From assembly GCF_000092925.1 (NCBI RefSeq), contig NC_014217.1, forward strand, positions 3,224,001 through 3,288,000: 64,000 bases of DNA, in the 5' to 3' direction. The notes beneath the pieces were generated by a model, which saw only the letters and a program-made list of their open reading frames with translations, was not told the origin of the DNA and did not search any database. A program made the position numbers and the translations under genes. How positions within the stretch are numbered: the stretch's first letter is position 1; every line of letters starts with the position of its first letter. This DNA is from Ancylobacter novellus DSM 506 (lineage in GTDB: Bacteria; Pseudomonadota; Alphaproteobacteria; Rhizobiales; Xanthobacteraceae). This document shows positions 17,438-25,250 of the stretch, one piece after another.

Positions 17438-18973
17438 ATGCATCAATGCCTTGAGCGTTCCGGCACGGATCGTCCCACCGAGCGCCGGTGGAGCCTCGTG
17501 CGAGCGGCGCGTGGCCTCGCCGCCGCCGGGCTCGTCGTCGCCGGCGCGCTTGCCGTGCCGCCTGCCGCGCTCGCCGCCGCGACCAAGGGTCCCGACACCG
17601 TCGCCGACGCCGCCGCGCAGGTGATGGACGCCGTGGTGAACATCTCCACCTCCCAGACCGTGGCGCCCTCGCGCAGCGTGCCGACCCCCGAGCTGCCGCC
17701 CGGCTCGCCCTTCGAGGAATTCTTCGAGGAGTTCTTCAAGCGCCGTCAGCAGCAGGGCGAGGACAACGCCCCGCGCCGCGTCTCCTCGCTCGGCTCGGGC
17801 TTCGTCATCGACGCGTCCGGCTTCATCGTCACCAACAACCACGTCATCGCCGACGCCGACGAGATCTTCGCCAATTTCACCGACGGCTCGAAGCTCAAGG
17901 CCGAGGTGGTCGGCCGTGACACCAAGATCGACCTCGCGCTGCTCAAGGTGACACCCGAGCCCGGCAAGCCGCTGAAGGCAGTGAAGTTCGGCAATTCCGA
18001 CATATTGCGCGTCGGCGACTGGGTGATGGCGATCGGCAACCCGTTCGGGCTGGGTGGCACGCTCACCGTCGGCGTGATCTCGGCCCGCAACCGCGACATC
18101 AATTCCGGGCCCTACGACAATTTCCTGCAGACGGACGCCGCCATCAACCGCGGCAATTCCGGCGGCCCGCTGTTCAACATGGACGGCGACGTGATCGGCA
18201 TCAACACCGCCATCATCTCGCCCTCGGGCGGCTCGATCGGCATCGGCTTCGCCGTGCCCTCGAACACCGCCACCCCGATCATCGCCCAGCTCAAGGAGTT
18301 CGGCGAGGCTCGCCGCGGCTGGATCGGCGTGCGCATCCAGCAGGTGACGCCGGAGATCGCCGAGAGCCTGTCGCTCGGCCGCCCGCGCGGTGCGCTGGTC
18401 GGCTCGGTCACCGATAACGGCCCCGCCGCCAAGGGCGGGCTCAAGGCCGGCGACGTGGTGGTGAGCTTCGACGGCAAGGAAGTGAAGGACATGCGCGCCC
18501 TGCCGATCATCGTCGCCGACACGCCGGTCGACAAGGAGGTCGACGTCGTCATCGTCCGCAAGGGCCAGGAGCAGCACCTCAAGCTGACGGTCGGCCGCCT
18601 CAACGAGACCGAGGCCACCGAAAAGGCGGCCGAGACGCCGGAGCAGAAGCCCGACGCGCCGCCGCCAGTCGCCACCACCAAGCTGCTCGGCGTGGAGGTG
18701 GCGGAGCTGACGCCGGAGCTGCGCACCCGCTTCAAGATCAAGGACGAGCTCAAGGGCGTGGTGGTGATGACGGTCGAACCCGGCTCGGTCGCCGCCGAGC
18801 GCGGCATCGCCCCGGGCAACCTCATCGTCGAGGTCAACCAGGAGGCGACCGGCACGCCCAAGCAGGTCGAGGACCGCATCGCCGCGCTGAAGAAGGAAGG
18901 CCGCCGTTCGGCCCTGCTCATGGTCTCCGACCCCGAAGGCCAGGTCCGCTTCACCGCGCTGCCGATCGAGTGA
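17438..18973 (+). CDS. degP: Do-type periplasmic serine protease (DegP/DegQ family)
   Basis: A 511-residue protease/chaperone for misfolded envelope proteins. The start has AAGGAGG four bases before ATG. A long N-region precedes the signal hydrophobic core (residues 24-40, cleavage near ALA-A). The catalytic triad is visible: His135 (TNNHVIADA), Asp165 (KIDLALLKV) and Ser241 (RGNSGGPLFN). The regulatory loop near 85-110 is acidic and Gln-rich (FEEFFEEFF). Two PDZ domains follow at about 300-395 and 415-505. Gene order hflK-hflC-DUF2065-degP groups membrane and periplasmic quality control. Confidence 0.95.
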   Translation: MHQCLERSGTDRPTERRWSLVRAARGLAAAGLVVAGALAVPPAALAAATKGPDTVADAAAQVMDAVVNISTSQTVAPSRSVPTPELPPGSPFEEFFEEFFKRRQQQGEDNAPRRVSSLGSGFVIDASGFIVTNNHVIADADEIFANFTDGSKLKAEVVGRDTKIDLALLKVTPEPGKPLKAVKFGNSDILRVGDWVMAIGNPFGLGGTLTVGVISARNRDINSGPYDNFLQTDAAINRGNSGGPLFNMDGDVIGINTAIISPSGGSIGIGFAVPSNTATPIIAQLKEFGEARRGWIGVRIQQVTPEIAESLSLGRPRGALVGSVTDNGPAAKGGLKAGDVVVSFDGKEVKDMRALPIIVADTPVDKEVDVVIVRKGQEQHLKLTVGRLNETEATEKAAETPEQKPDAPPPVATTKLLGVEVAELTPELRTRFKIKDELKGVVVMTVEPGSVAAERGIAPGNLIVEVNQEATGTPKQVEDRIAALKKEGRRSALLMVSDPEGQVRFTALPIE

Positions 18974-19004
18974 GAGGGCGCCTGCGCCCCCCTCTTCCGA
19001 CTTC

Positions 19005-19210
19005 GTCATCCTGGAACGGCCGCAGGCCGTATCCGGGATCGCGTGCCTGAGAACCCGATCAACCTCATCCTGAGGCGCCCGGCAAGAGCCGGGCCTCGAA
19101 GGATGCTCGTCCGGGTGCGCTCGCACCTCAGGATGAGGTCGATTTTTCGGAGACCCTCAGAACGCGGAGCACAATCCCGGCTCTCCGGCTTCGCCTGCGG
19201 TCGGGATGAC
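19005..19210. repeat. Palindromic repeat, family B, copy 2 (interrupted)
   Basis: The left end GTCATCCTGG...GGCCGCAGGCCGTATCCGGGATCGCG and right end ATCCCGGCTCTCCGGCTTCGCCTGCGGTCGGGATGAC match the two halves of the family B element at 5919-6043. They are separated by a family A element (19062-19139). It lies between the convergent degP and DUF1036 genes. Confidence 0.65.
19062..19139. repeat. Palindromic repeat, family A, copy 3 (short, nested)
   Basis: This copy keeps CCTCATCCTGAGG at the left and CCTCAGGATGAGG at the right but is only 78 bp. It lacks about 30 bp of the right inner arm found in the other copies (the CCTTCGAGGCTCGC part). It lies inside a family B element. Confidence 0.8.
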
Positions 19211-19246
19211 GGCTGAAACGGCCTGAGCGACTTCCGCCGCCTGACC

Positions 19247-19789
19247 CTAAGGCCGCTTCGGCGGGGTGGGCGGCATCGGCGGGGCGGTTAATGGCGCGGC
19301 GGCTGCGGGCTGCTTCTGCTCGGTGAGCTGCACCGTCCAGCTCTTCTGCTCATGCGTGTCCACCTCGAAGAAGCCGGTGCGGTCATAGCCGCGCGCCAGG
19401 CAGTCCTCGATGCCGCGGATGGTGAACTCCTTCTCGCGCGTGCACATGAAGGCCTTGCCGGCCCATTCGCCGCCGAGATCGTAGTCGATGGCGTAGACAT
19501 AGTAGTAGCGCGCCACCAGGTCGCCGCGCAGCAGCGTCTCGCAGCTATTGGCGCCGATGTTCCACCAGCCCTCCGTCGACCAGCTATTGCCGTCCTTGTA
19601 GCCGAGCGCGATGCCGACGCGGCTGGTCGAGCGGTTGCACAGGCGGAAATCCGCCGCCGCCGGCTCGGGCGCCAGCACGGCGAGGAACGGCGCGAGCGCG
19701 AGCGCCGGCAGCAGCGCGCGCGCCGCCCGGTGCAGGCGGCCGGCGGCAGGATTACTCGTCGACGAAGACGGCTCGGAAGTCATTGACAT
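19247..19789 (-). CDS. DUF1036 family exported protein
   Basis: A 180-residue protein with a hydrophobic export segment (about residues 26-45, ending PAAA). The DUF1036 domain follows: DFRLCNRSTSRVGIALGYKDG, WWNIGANSCETLL, YYYVYAIDYDLGGEW. The C-terminus is Pro/Ala-rich. The mature domain has four cysteines (in FRLCN, NSCET, FMCTRE and EDCLA), which could form two disulfides. Its function is unknown. The start codon lies inside the end of the glycerate kinase gene (38-bp overlap); no later ATG before the hydrophobic segment exists. Confidence 0.82.
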   Translation of the reverse strand: MSMTSEPSSSTSNPAAGRLHRAARALLPALALAPFLAVLAPEPAAADFRLCNRSTSRVGIALGYKDGNSWSTEGWWNIGANSCETLLRGDLVARYYYVYAIDYDLGGEWAGKAFMCTREKEFTIRGIEDCLARGYDRTGFFEVDTHEQKSWTVQLTEQKQPAAAAPLTAPPMPPTPPKRP

Positions 19790-21044
19790 TCGTGCAGGTC
19801 GGCCCCGGGTTCAGCAGGTCTCCCAGAGCCTCGAAGAAGCTGGTCGAGTCGTTGTTGTCGAGAAAGGCGGCGGGAACGAGACCGGCCGCGCTCGCGCGCG
19901 CCAGCGTGTCCGGCATCACATAGGCGCCGGCCGGGTCGGACGCGTCGCCGCCGCCGCCATCGGTGCCGTCGGTGTCGCCCGCCACCGCATAGATGCCCGG
20001 TGCGCCGTTGAGCGCCACGGCGAGCGCCAGCGCATATTCCTGGTTCGGGCCGCCGCGGCCCTGGCCGCGCATGGTGACGGTGAGCTCGCCGCCGGAGAGC
20101 AGCACGGCCTTCTTGCCCGCCGCCTTCAGCGCCGCGGCCTGCGCCGCCTGCGCGCCCGCCACCTCGCGGGCCTCGCCCTCGAGATTGTCGCCGAGCAGGA
20201 TCGGCTCGATCCCCGCCTCGCGGGCGATCTTCTCCGCCGCGACGAAGCTGTCCACCGGGCGGGCGATGAGGATGTACTCGGAATTGGCGAAGGCCGCATC
20301 GCCGGGCTTGGGCGATTCATTGGCCTGGTCGCGCAGCGCCACCGCGATGGAGGGCGGCGGGTCGATGCGGTAGCGGGCGAGCACGTCGCGCGCCTCGGCG
20401 AGCGTCGTCGGATCGGGCACGGTCGGCCCGGAGCCGATCACCGCCGGGTCGTCGCCCGGCACGTCGGAGATGGAGAGCGTCACCACCTTGGCCGGCTGCG
20501 CCAGCGCCGCCAGCCGCCCGCCCTTGATACGCGAGAGGTGCTTACGCACCGTGTTGATCTCGGTGATGTTGGCGCCCGAGCGCAGCAGCGCGCGGGTGAG
20601 CGCCCGCTTGTCGTCGAGCTCGACGCCCTCGGCCGGGGCGATCCAGTTGGCCGAGGCGCCGCCCGAGAGCAGCACCAGCACGAGGTCGTCCGCGGTGGCG
20701 GACGCCGCGAGGTCGATCGCCTTCTGCGCCCCGGCGAGACCCGCCCCGTCCGGCACCGGGTGGCCGGCCTCGACCATCTCCAGCAGCCGCGTCGGGCGGC
20801 CATAGCCGTGGCGGGCGACGCCGATGCCGGCGAGCCGCTCGGAGGGGAAGCCCAGCTCGTCGAGATAATGCTTCTCGGCCACTTCCAGCATGGAGCCGGC
20901 GGCCTTGCCGGCGGCGAGCAGGATCAGGCGGCCATTGGCCGGCGGCGGCGGCAGGGCCGGCGGCAGGCAGGTCGAGGGATGCGCGGCCGCGACCGCGGCG
21001 GAGAAGAGACGATCGAGGAAAGCACGCGCGGAAACGTCAGACAT
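19752..21044 (-). CDS. Glycerate kinase, type 2 (DUF4147)
   Basis: A 430-residue protein of the MOFRL/DUF4147 glycerate kinase family (also annotated TtuD, GckA or hydroxypyruvate reductase). It phosphorylates glycerate to 2-phosphoglycerate, linking glyoxylate or serine-cycle carbon to glycolysis. Seen are LLAAGKAAGSM, the LVLLSGGASANW loop, SDVPGDDPAVIGSGPTVPDPT, and the C-terminal GGELTVTMRG / GGPNQEYALALA / GDTDGTDGGGG set typical of MOFRL. I chose the ATG at 21044 (MSDVSARAFLDRLFSAAVAAA). Its stop overlaps the start of the DUF1036 gene. Confidence 0.9.
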   Translation of the reverse strand: MSDVSARAFLDRLFSAAVAAAHPSTCLPPALPPPPANGRLILLAAGKAAGSMLEVAEKHYLDELGFPSERLAGIGVARHGYGRPTRLLEMVEAGHPVPDGAGLAGAQKAIDLAASATADDLVLVLLSGGASANWIAPAEGVELDDKRALTRALLRSGANITEINTVRKHLSRIKGGRLAALAQPAKVVTLSISDVPGDDPAVIGSGPTVPDPTTLAEARDVLARYRIDPPPSIAVALRDQANESPKPGDAAFANSEYILIARPVDSFVAAEKIAREAGIEPILLGDNLEGEAREVAGAQAAQAAALKAAGKKAVLLSGGELTVTMRGQGRGGPNQEYALALAVALNGAPGIYAVAGDTDGTDGGGGDASDPAGAYVMPDTLARASAAGLVPAAFLDNNDSTSFFEALGDLLNPGPTCTNVNDFRAVFVDE

Positions 21045-21245
21045 CACAACCCCTACCCCGCCCCCGGAAAGGGGCCACCCAGCCGGTCTCACGCCGGCTT
21101 CGATCATTGCATGCGGACGGGTTCGAATCCGGCCGCGCGACGCGAAACGGGCGTATTCCTATGGCACGCAAGGCCCCGCGTCACTATCCTCGCCTCACTT
21201 AGCCGCACACGCGCCGGCGCCGCTGGCCGCACGTCACGGGAAAAC

Positions 21246-22094
21246 ATGCGCCGCCTCGCCACCGAAGAGACCGCCCCGGCCGGACAGGACGACGATCCCA
21301 CGCACGCATTCGCCGCCTTCGAGCACCTCCCCGGTACGCTGGAGGCGGGCCTCATCCTGCTCTGCGACCACGCGTCGAACGCCCTGCCGCCCGGCTATGG
21401 CTCGCTTGGCCTGCCCAGGGCGGAGCTGGAGCGGCATATCGGCTACGACATCGGCGCCGCCGGCGTCACCCGCATGCTGGCGCACCGGCTCGGCTGCCCG
21501 GCGCTGCTCACCCGGTTCTCGCGGCTGCTGATCGACCCGAACCGGGGCGAGGACGACCCGACGCTGGTGATGCGCCTCTCCGACGGCGCCGTCGTGCCGG
21601 GCAACCGCAATGTGGACGGAGCGGAGGTCGAGCGGCGGCTCGAGCGCTATCACCGCCCCTATCACGCCGCCGTCGAGGCGGAGATCGACGCCGCGCTGGC
21701 AAAGGGCGTGGTGCCGGCGATCCTGTCGATGCATTCCTTCACCGCGGTCTGGCGCGGCCTCGCCCGGCCCTGGCACGCCGCCGTGCTGTGGGACAGCGAC
21801 CCGCGCTTCACCCGCGAATTGATCGACGCGCTGGGCGCGCCCGGCGACCTCATGGTCGGCGACAACGAACCCTATGACGGCGCGCTGCGCGGCGACTGCA
21901 TGTACCGCCACGGCACCTTGCGCGGCCTCGCCCATACGCTTCTGGAGATCCGGCAGGACCTGATCACCGACGAGGACGGCCAGCGCGAATGGGCCGACCG
22001 GCTCGCCGGCCTCCTGCCGGACATACTGGCGAAGCGGGAACTGCACGAAGTGCGCTCCTTCGGCTCGCGCACCGGCCCCGTACCGCCTATCTAG
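21246..22094 (+). CDS. N-formylglutamate amidohydrolase family protein
   Basis: A 282-residue protein of the FGase family, which hydrolyses N-formylglutamate (end of histidine degradation) or related N-acyl amino acids. Typical motifs are LLCDHASNALPPGYGSLGL, HIGYDIGAAGVT, FSRLLIDPNRGEDDP, SMHSFTAVWRG, VGDNEPYDG and a final RHGTLRGLAHTLLEIRQDLI. There are no hut genes nearby, so the true substrate is open. The ATG at 21246 follows ACGGGAAAAC. DUF1244 and gapR follow on the same strand. Confidence 0.9.
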   Translation: MRRLATEETAPAGQDDDPTHAFAAFEHLPGTLEAGLILLCDHASNALPPGYGSLGLPRAELERHIGYDIGAAGVTRMLAHRLGCPALLTRFSRLLIDPNRGEDDPTLVMRLSDGAVVPGNRNVDGAEVERRLERYHRPYHAAVEAEIDAALAKGVVPAILSMHSFTAVWRGLARPWHAAVLWDSDPRFTRELIDALGAPGDLMVGDNEPYDGALRGDCMYRHGTLRGLAHTLLEIRQDLITDEDGQREWADRLAGLLPDILAKRELHEVRSFGSRTGPVPPI

Positions 22095-22131
22095 GGACGA
22101 GCGCGCGGCCTGACGCGCCCCGGAGGTCCTC

Positions 22132-22434
22132 ATGCCCGAACTCGACGACAAGACCCGCACCGAGCTGGAGGCGGCCGCCTTCCGCCGTCTGCTCGCTCAC
22201 TTGCGCGCCCGCACCGACGTGCAGAACATCGACCTGATGAACCTCGCCGGCTTCTGCCGCAACTGCCTCTCCAACTGGTATCTCGACGCGGCCAAGGAAC
22301 GCGGGGTCGCCCTGACCAAGGACGAGAGCCGGGTCGCCGTCTACGGCATGCCCTATGAGGAGTGGAAGGCCGCCTATCAGTCCGAGGCGACGCCGGAGCA
22401 GAAGGCCGCCTTCCCCGGCCCCGGCTCGCACTGA
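22132..22434 (+). CDS. DUF1244 family protein
   Basis: A 100-residue cytoplasmic protein with the family signature VQNIDLMNLAGFCRNCLSNW, including the CRNC pair, and the VYGMPYEEWKAAYQ segment. A GGAGG ribosome-binding site is 5 bases before the ATG. The two cysteines suggest metal or redox chemistry but this is not established here. It lies 37 bp after the N-formylglutamate amidohydrolase gene and 176 bp before gapR. Confidence 0.9.
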   Translation: MPELDDKTRTELEAAAFRRLLAHLRARTDVQNIDLMNLAGFCRNCLSNWYLDAAKERGVALTKDESRVAVYGMPYEEWKAAYQSEATPEQKAAFPGPGSH

Positions 22435-22610
22435 GCCGCGGCCCCGCCGCCGCAATGGGCAGTGGATAGCGGGCGTAGCGTGCGCCCGCGCGGTGCGTGA
22501 GTGTGCGCGCGCCTTGACGCGCCGGCCGCGTTCGGCTCCTCATCGCCGCCCGATTTATGCCTGAGAGCCGGGCCCCGCCCGATCCAGACAAGACCCTGCC
22601 CGGAGAGACC

Positions 22611-22892
22611 ATGTCCGACATTCCGAACGACCAGCCGCTGTCCGACGCCGCCGCCGGCTTCGCCAAGGAGCAGCTGAAATCCTTCATCGAGCGCATCGAG
22701 CGGCTGGAGGAAGAGAAGAAGACCATTTCCGACGACATCAAGGACGTCTTCGCCGAGGCCAAGGGCACCGGCTTCGACGTCAAGGCGCTGCGCGAGATCC
22801 TGAAGATCCGCAAGCAGGACGCCGACCAGCGCGCCGAGCACGAGGCGATCGTCGACCTCTATCTGCAGGCGCTGGGCATGATCGGCAACTGA
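22611..22892 (+). CDS. gapR: Nucleoid-associated protein GapR (DUF2312)
   Basis: A 93-residue helical DNA-binding protein. It shows [23 protein letters not shown], followed by [22 protein letters not shown] and [22 protein letters not shown], the complete GapR family pattern. GapR clamps overtwisted, AT-rich DNA ahead of polymerases and helps topoisomerases during replication in alphaproteobacteria. GGAGAG precedes the ATG at 22611; an upstream in-frame ATG at 22557 is not needed. Confidence 0.93.
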   Translation: MSDIPNDQPLSDAAAGFAKEQLKSFIERIERLEEEKKTISDDIKDVFAEAKGTGFDVKALREILKIRKQDADQRAEHEAIVDLYLQALGMIGN

Positions 22893-23017
22893 GGCCGATC
22901 CCTGGGCCGACGCCGTACTGCGCCTCCTCATGGCCGGGCTTGACCCGGCCACCCAGCCTTCCCGCCTGACGCCAACCTGCCGGCAGTCCTCTCGCGCGCC
23001 GGCACCGCCCACACACC

Positions 23018-23106
23018 GTCATCCCCGGGCTTGGCCCGGGGATCCACGACTTACGCGCACCGCCTCAGGCAAAGGCGTGGATGGCCGGATCAAGCCCTGC
23101 CATGAC
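23018..23106. repeat. Palindromic repeat, family D, copy 1
   Basis: An 89-bp element starting GTCATCCCCGGGCTTGGCC CGGGGATCCACGACTT and ending AAGGCGTGGATGGCCGGATCAAGCCCTGCCATGAC; the two halves are imperfect inverted copies. A second copy is at 45528-45616. It is followed at 23161 by a family A element. Together they fill the 418-bp gap (22893-23311) between the convergent gapR and DUF882 genes. Confidence 0.8.
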
Positions 23107-23160
23107 GTCGATCCGGTGGGAGCCCTGATGGGAGTCCAGCCCCTCTCGACTACCCATACA

Positions 23161-23270
23161 CCCTCATCCTGAGGTGCCCGGCCAACGGTCGGGCCTCGAA
23201 GGATGGTCGGTACAGCGCGCCCGGACGAGTATCCTTCGAGGCCGCCTTCGGCGGCACCTCAGGATGAGGG
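23161..23270. repeat. Palindromic repeat, family A, copy 4
   Basis: A 110-bp copy with CCTCATCCTGAGG and CCTCAGGATGAGG at its ends and GGGCCTCGAAGGATGG/TATCCTTCGAGGCC inside. It is closest to copy 1, sharing GGTCGGTAxAGCGC in the centre. It ends 41 bp from the DUF882 gene. Confidence 0.85.
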
Positions 23271-23311
23271 TGCGCTAAGAATCAGGCTTGGGGAACGCGA
23301 ACCGCCCCGCC

Positions 23312-24961
23312 TCAGAGCGGGTTCTTCAGCGGCGCGGGGCCGGACATCATCGCCACGACCGGCACCGCCACGATGGCCGCGCCCTCGAAGCGGGCCGTCG
23401 AAAGGCCGTTCGTGCCGTCAGCCCCGAAATGCGTCTCCACCACCTGCCGCGGCGGGGCGACGAAGGCGGCGAAGCGCCTCAGCTCCGGTGTGCGCAGCGT
23501 GACGCTGTAGGCGACCGTCGGGCCGCTGAACAGCCGGCGGATTTCGGTGAGCATCTCCGCCGAATGGGCGCGGCGCGCATGCTCGCTCGCGACCGTGGCC
23601 GGCGAGCTCGGCGCGCGGCCGGGCTGCAGCCGCTCGCGCGGGAAGATGTCGCCGCCGGCATTGGCATAGGAAAGCGCCGGGCCCTGGCCGCCGGTGCCGC
23701 GCACGATGACCTCGGGCAGCGGCGGATTAGCAGTGGTGACGGGCGCGCGGGTGACGCCCGCCGGTCCGCCGGTCGGGTTCGGCGGACGCTCGCCCGGCAG
23801 CGGGATCGCGGCGGCGAGCGCGGCGAGCTCGGCACGGCTGGACGCGGGAACCGGCGGCGAGGCCGGCGGGGTCGCGGCAGCGACAGAAGCCGCTGCGCCG
23901 CGCGAGAGCGGGTTCGGCTGCGGCATCGGCGCCGGGCCGGCGAAGGCCAGCGCCATCGGCGCCTCCTCCGGAACGGCAGGCGTCTCCTGCGCGGCGCTGC
24001 GCGGCAGCGGATTGGGCATGGGCAGCGGCATCGGCGCGGCGGAGGCGACCTCGACCGGCGCGGCAGCGGCGGCATTCGTCGCCGGCTTGGCGGCGGGCGC
24101 CTCCTCGGCGTCGGCGACCTGCGTCGTGCTCGCCGCCGGCGCATCGTCCTCGTCGTCGTCCTTGCCGCCGAACAGGCTGGCGAAAATGTTCTTGGATCCG
24201 GCCGTGCTGGCGCCGTTGCGCTTGGGATTGTTGCCGCCGCCGAGGCCGGCGAAGGCCGCGCCGGCGCCGCCGGGCTCCTTGCCCTTGGCCTCGACATCGG
24301 CCAGCGCCAGGGCATAGCCGGACATCGGCTTGCCGTCTGCCGGGACATGCACGGTGCGCCCGTTCGGGAACACGCGCGCGAGTTCGGGCCGGCTCATGCG
24401 CGGCCAGTGGCGGATGCCGCCGGTGTCGAGATGCACGAAGGGCGAGCCGGAGGTCGGGTAGAAGCCGACGCCGCCGCGCTGCAGGCGCAGGCCAGCCTCG
24501 CGGATCTTCGACAACGGCACGCCGGGAATGTAGAAGTCCATCGCCTTGCCCTGCATGTGCAGGCTGGTTTGGGCGACGCCGCGCGAGCGCGAGCGGAGCA
24601 TGGCGTTGGTGGCGGGCGAACGGTAGCCGCCGATGATCTCGATCGGCGCCGTCGCGCCGGTCTCGCGATAGACCTCCCAGACGATGTCGAACAGCTGGGG
24701 ATCCATATTGGTCGGCTCTTTGCGCCGCCAATCCTGCATCAGCACGTTGAGCTGCTTCAGCGCCGCCGGGTCGTAGCGTCCGTTGCGCTTGAAGGTGACC
24801 GTGGCGGCGGCGCCGGAATGGACATGATGGAAGCTCAGGGTGCGGGTGTCGCCATTGGCGACCGCATCCTGCAGCAGATCCGTGCTGCAAAGCGTCACGA
24901 TCGCGGCGAGCGCGAGCGCCTTTGCAGCCTTGTTTGTGCCGACAGCCAGATGAATGCCCAC
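23312..24961 (-). CDS. DUF882 (peptidase M15-like) cell-wall protein with long tail
   Basis: A 549-residue exported protein that starts at a GTG and has a signal-type hydrophobic segment (about residues 12-35). Residues ~40-200 form the DUF882/YcbK domain, related to zinc D-Ala-D-Ala carboxypeptidases. Putative zinc ligands are the His and Asp in SLHMQGKAMDFYI and the His in FVHLDTGGIRHW. Residues ~215-440 are Ala/Pro-rich low complexity. The last ~80 residues (AHSAEMLTEIRRLFSG onward) look ordered again. The usual family length is about 200, so the tail is an addition. It lies beside an L,D-transpeptidase gene on the same strand, suggesting joint work on peptidoglycan. Confidence 0.85.
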   Translation of the reverse strand: MGIHLAVGTNKAAKALALAAIVTLCSTDLLQDAVANGDTRTLSFHHVHSGAAATVTFKRNGRYDPAALKQLNVLMQDWRRKEPTNMDPQLFDIVWEVYRETGATAPIEIIGGYRSPATNAMLRSRSRGVAQTSLHMQGKAMDFYIPGVPLSKIREAGLRLQRGGVGFYPTSGSPFVHLDTGGIRHWPRMSRPELARVFPNGRTVHVPADGKPMSGYALALADVEAKGKEPGGAGAAFAGLGGGNNPKRNGASTAGSKNIFASLFGGKDDDEDDAPAASTTQVADAEEAPAAKPATNAAAAAPVEVASAAPMPLPMPNPLPRSAAQETPAVPEEAPMALAFAGPAPMPQPNPLSRGAAASVAAATPPASPPVPASSRAELAALAAAIPLPGERPPNPTGGPAGVTRAPVTTANPPLPEVIVRGTGGQGPALSYANAGGDIFPRERLQPGRAPSSPATVASEHARRAHSAEMLTEIRRLFSGPTVAYSVTLRTPELRRFAAFVAPPRQVVETHFGADGTNGLSTARFEGAAIVAVPVVAMMSGPAPLKNPL

Positions 24962-25179
24962 GAACCCCGTACCCGTACTCGACGTTTCCTTGAGACGACT
25001 CGGGCAAGAGCGCCCGCGCCGGACATGGTGAACATAGTCTTGTCGGGTTTGGTTAAGAGGCCATTACGGCCCAACCCCCACGCCTATTGCCTCCTTGGCT
25101 AGGAAGCGACTGTGGCAAAAGAGTGCCTTGGGGTCAAATTCGTAACAAACTACCACAGAATGCCCATTTTTCTGCTCGC

Positions 25180-25199
25180 CTGTGTCGACAATGACACAG
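25180..25199. promoter_or_regulatory. Inverted repeat between the two cell-wall genes
   Basis: CTGTGTC and GACACAG form a perfect 7-bp pair with a 6-bp spacer. The site is 52 bp past the stop of the L,D-transpeptidase gene and about 220 bp before the DUF882 start, both on the minus strand. It may be a 3' hairpin or an operator. I see nothing else supportable in 24962-25250. Confidence 0.35.
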
Positions 25200-25250
25200 A
25201 TGGCGCGGTGATTCGGCATTTTGCGGCTGCGAAGGCGGGATGATTCGCCG

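Noticed and set aside
21113..21135. GGGTTCGAATCC resembling the T arm of a tRNA
   Set aside because: The flanking bases pair for only about three positions and no acceptor, D or anticodon arm can be built upstream; it is chance sequence before the amidohydrolase gene.
10843..23270. Family A elements as a possible CRISPR array or insertion-sequence ends
   Set aside because: The copies are kilobases apart with no regular spacers, no cas genes and no transposase; they are dispersed palindromic repeats.
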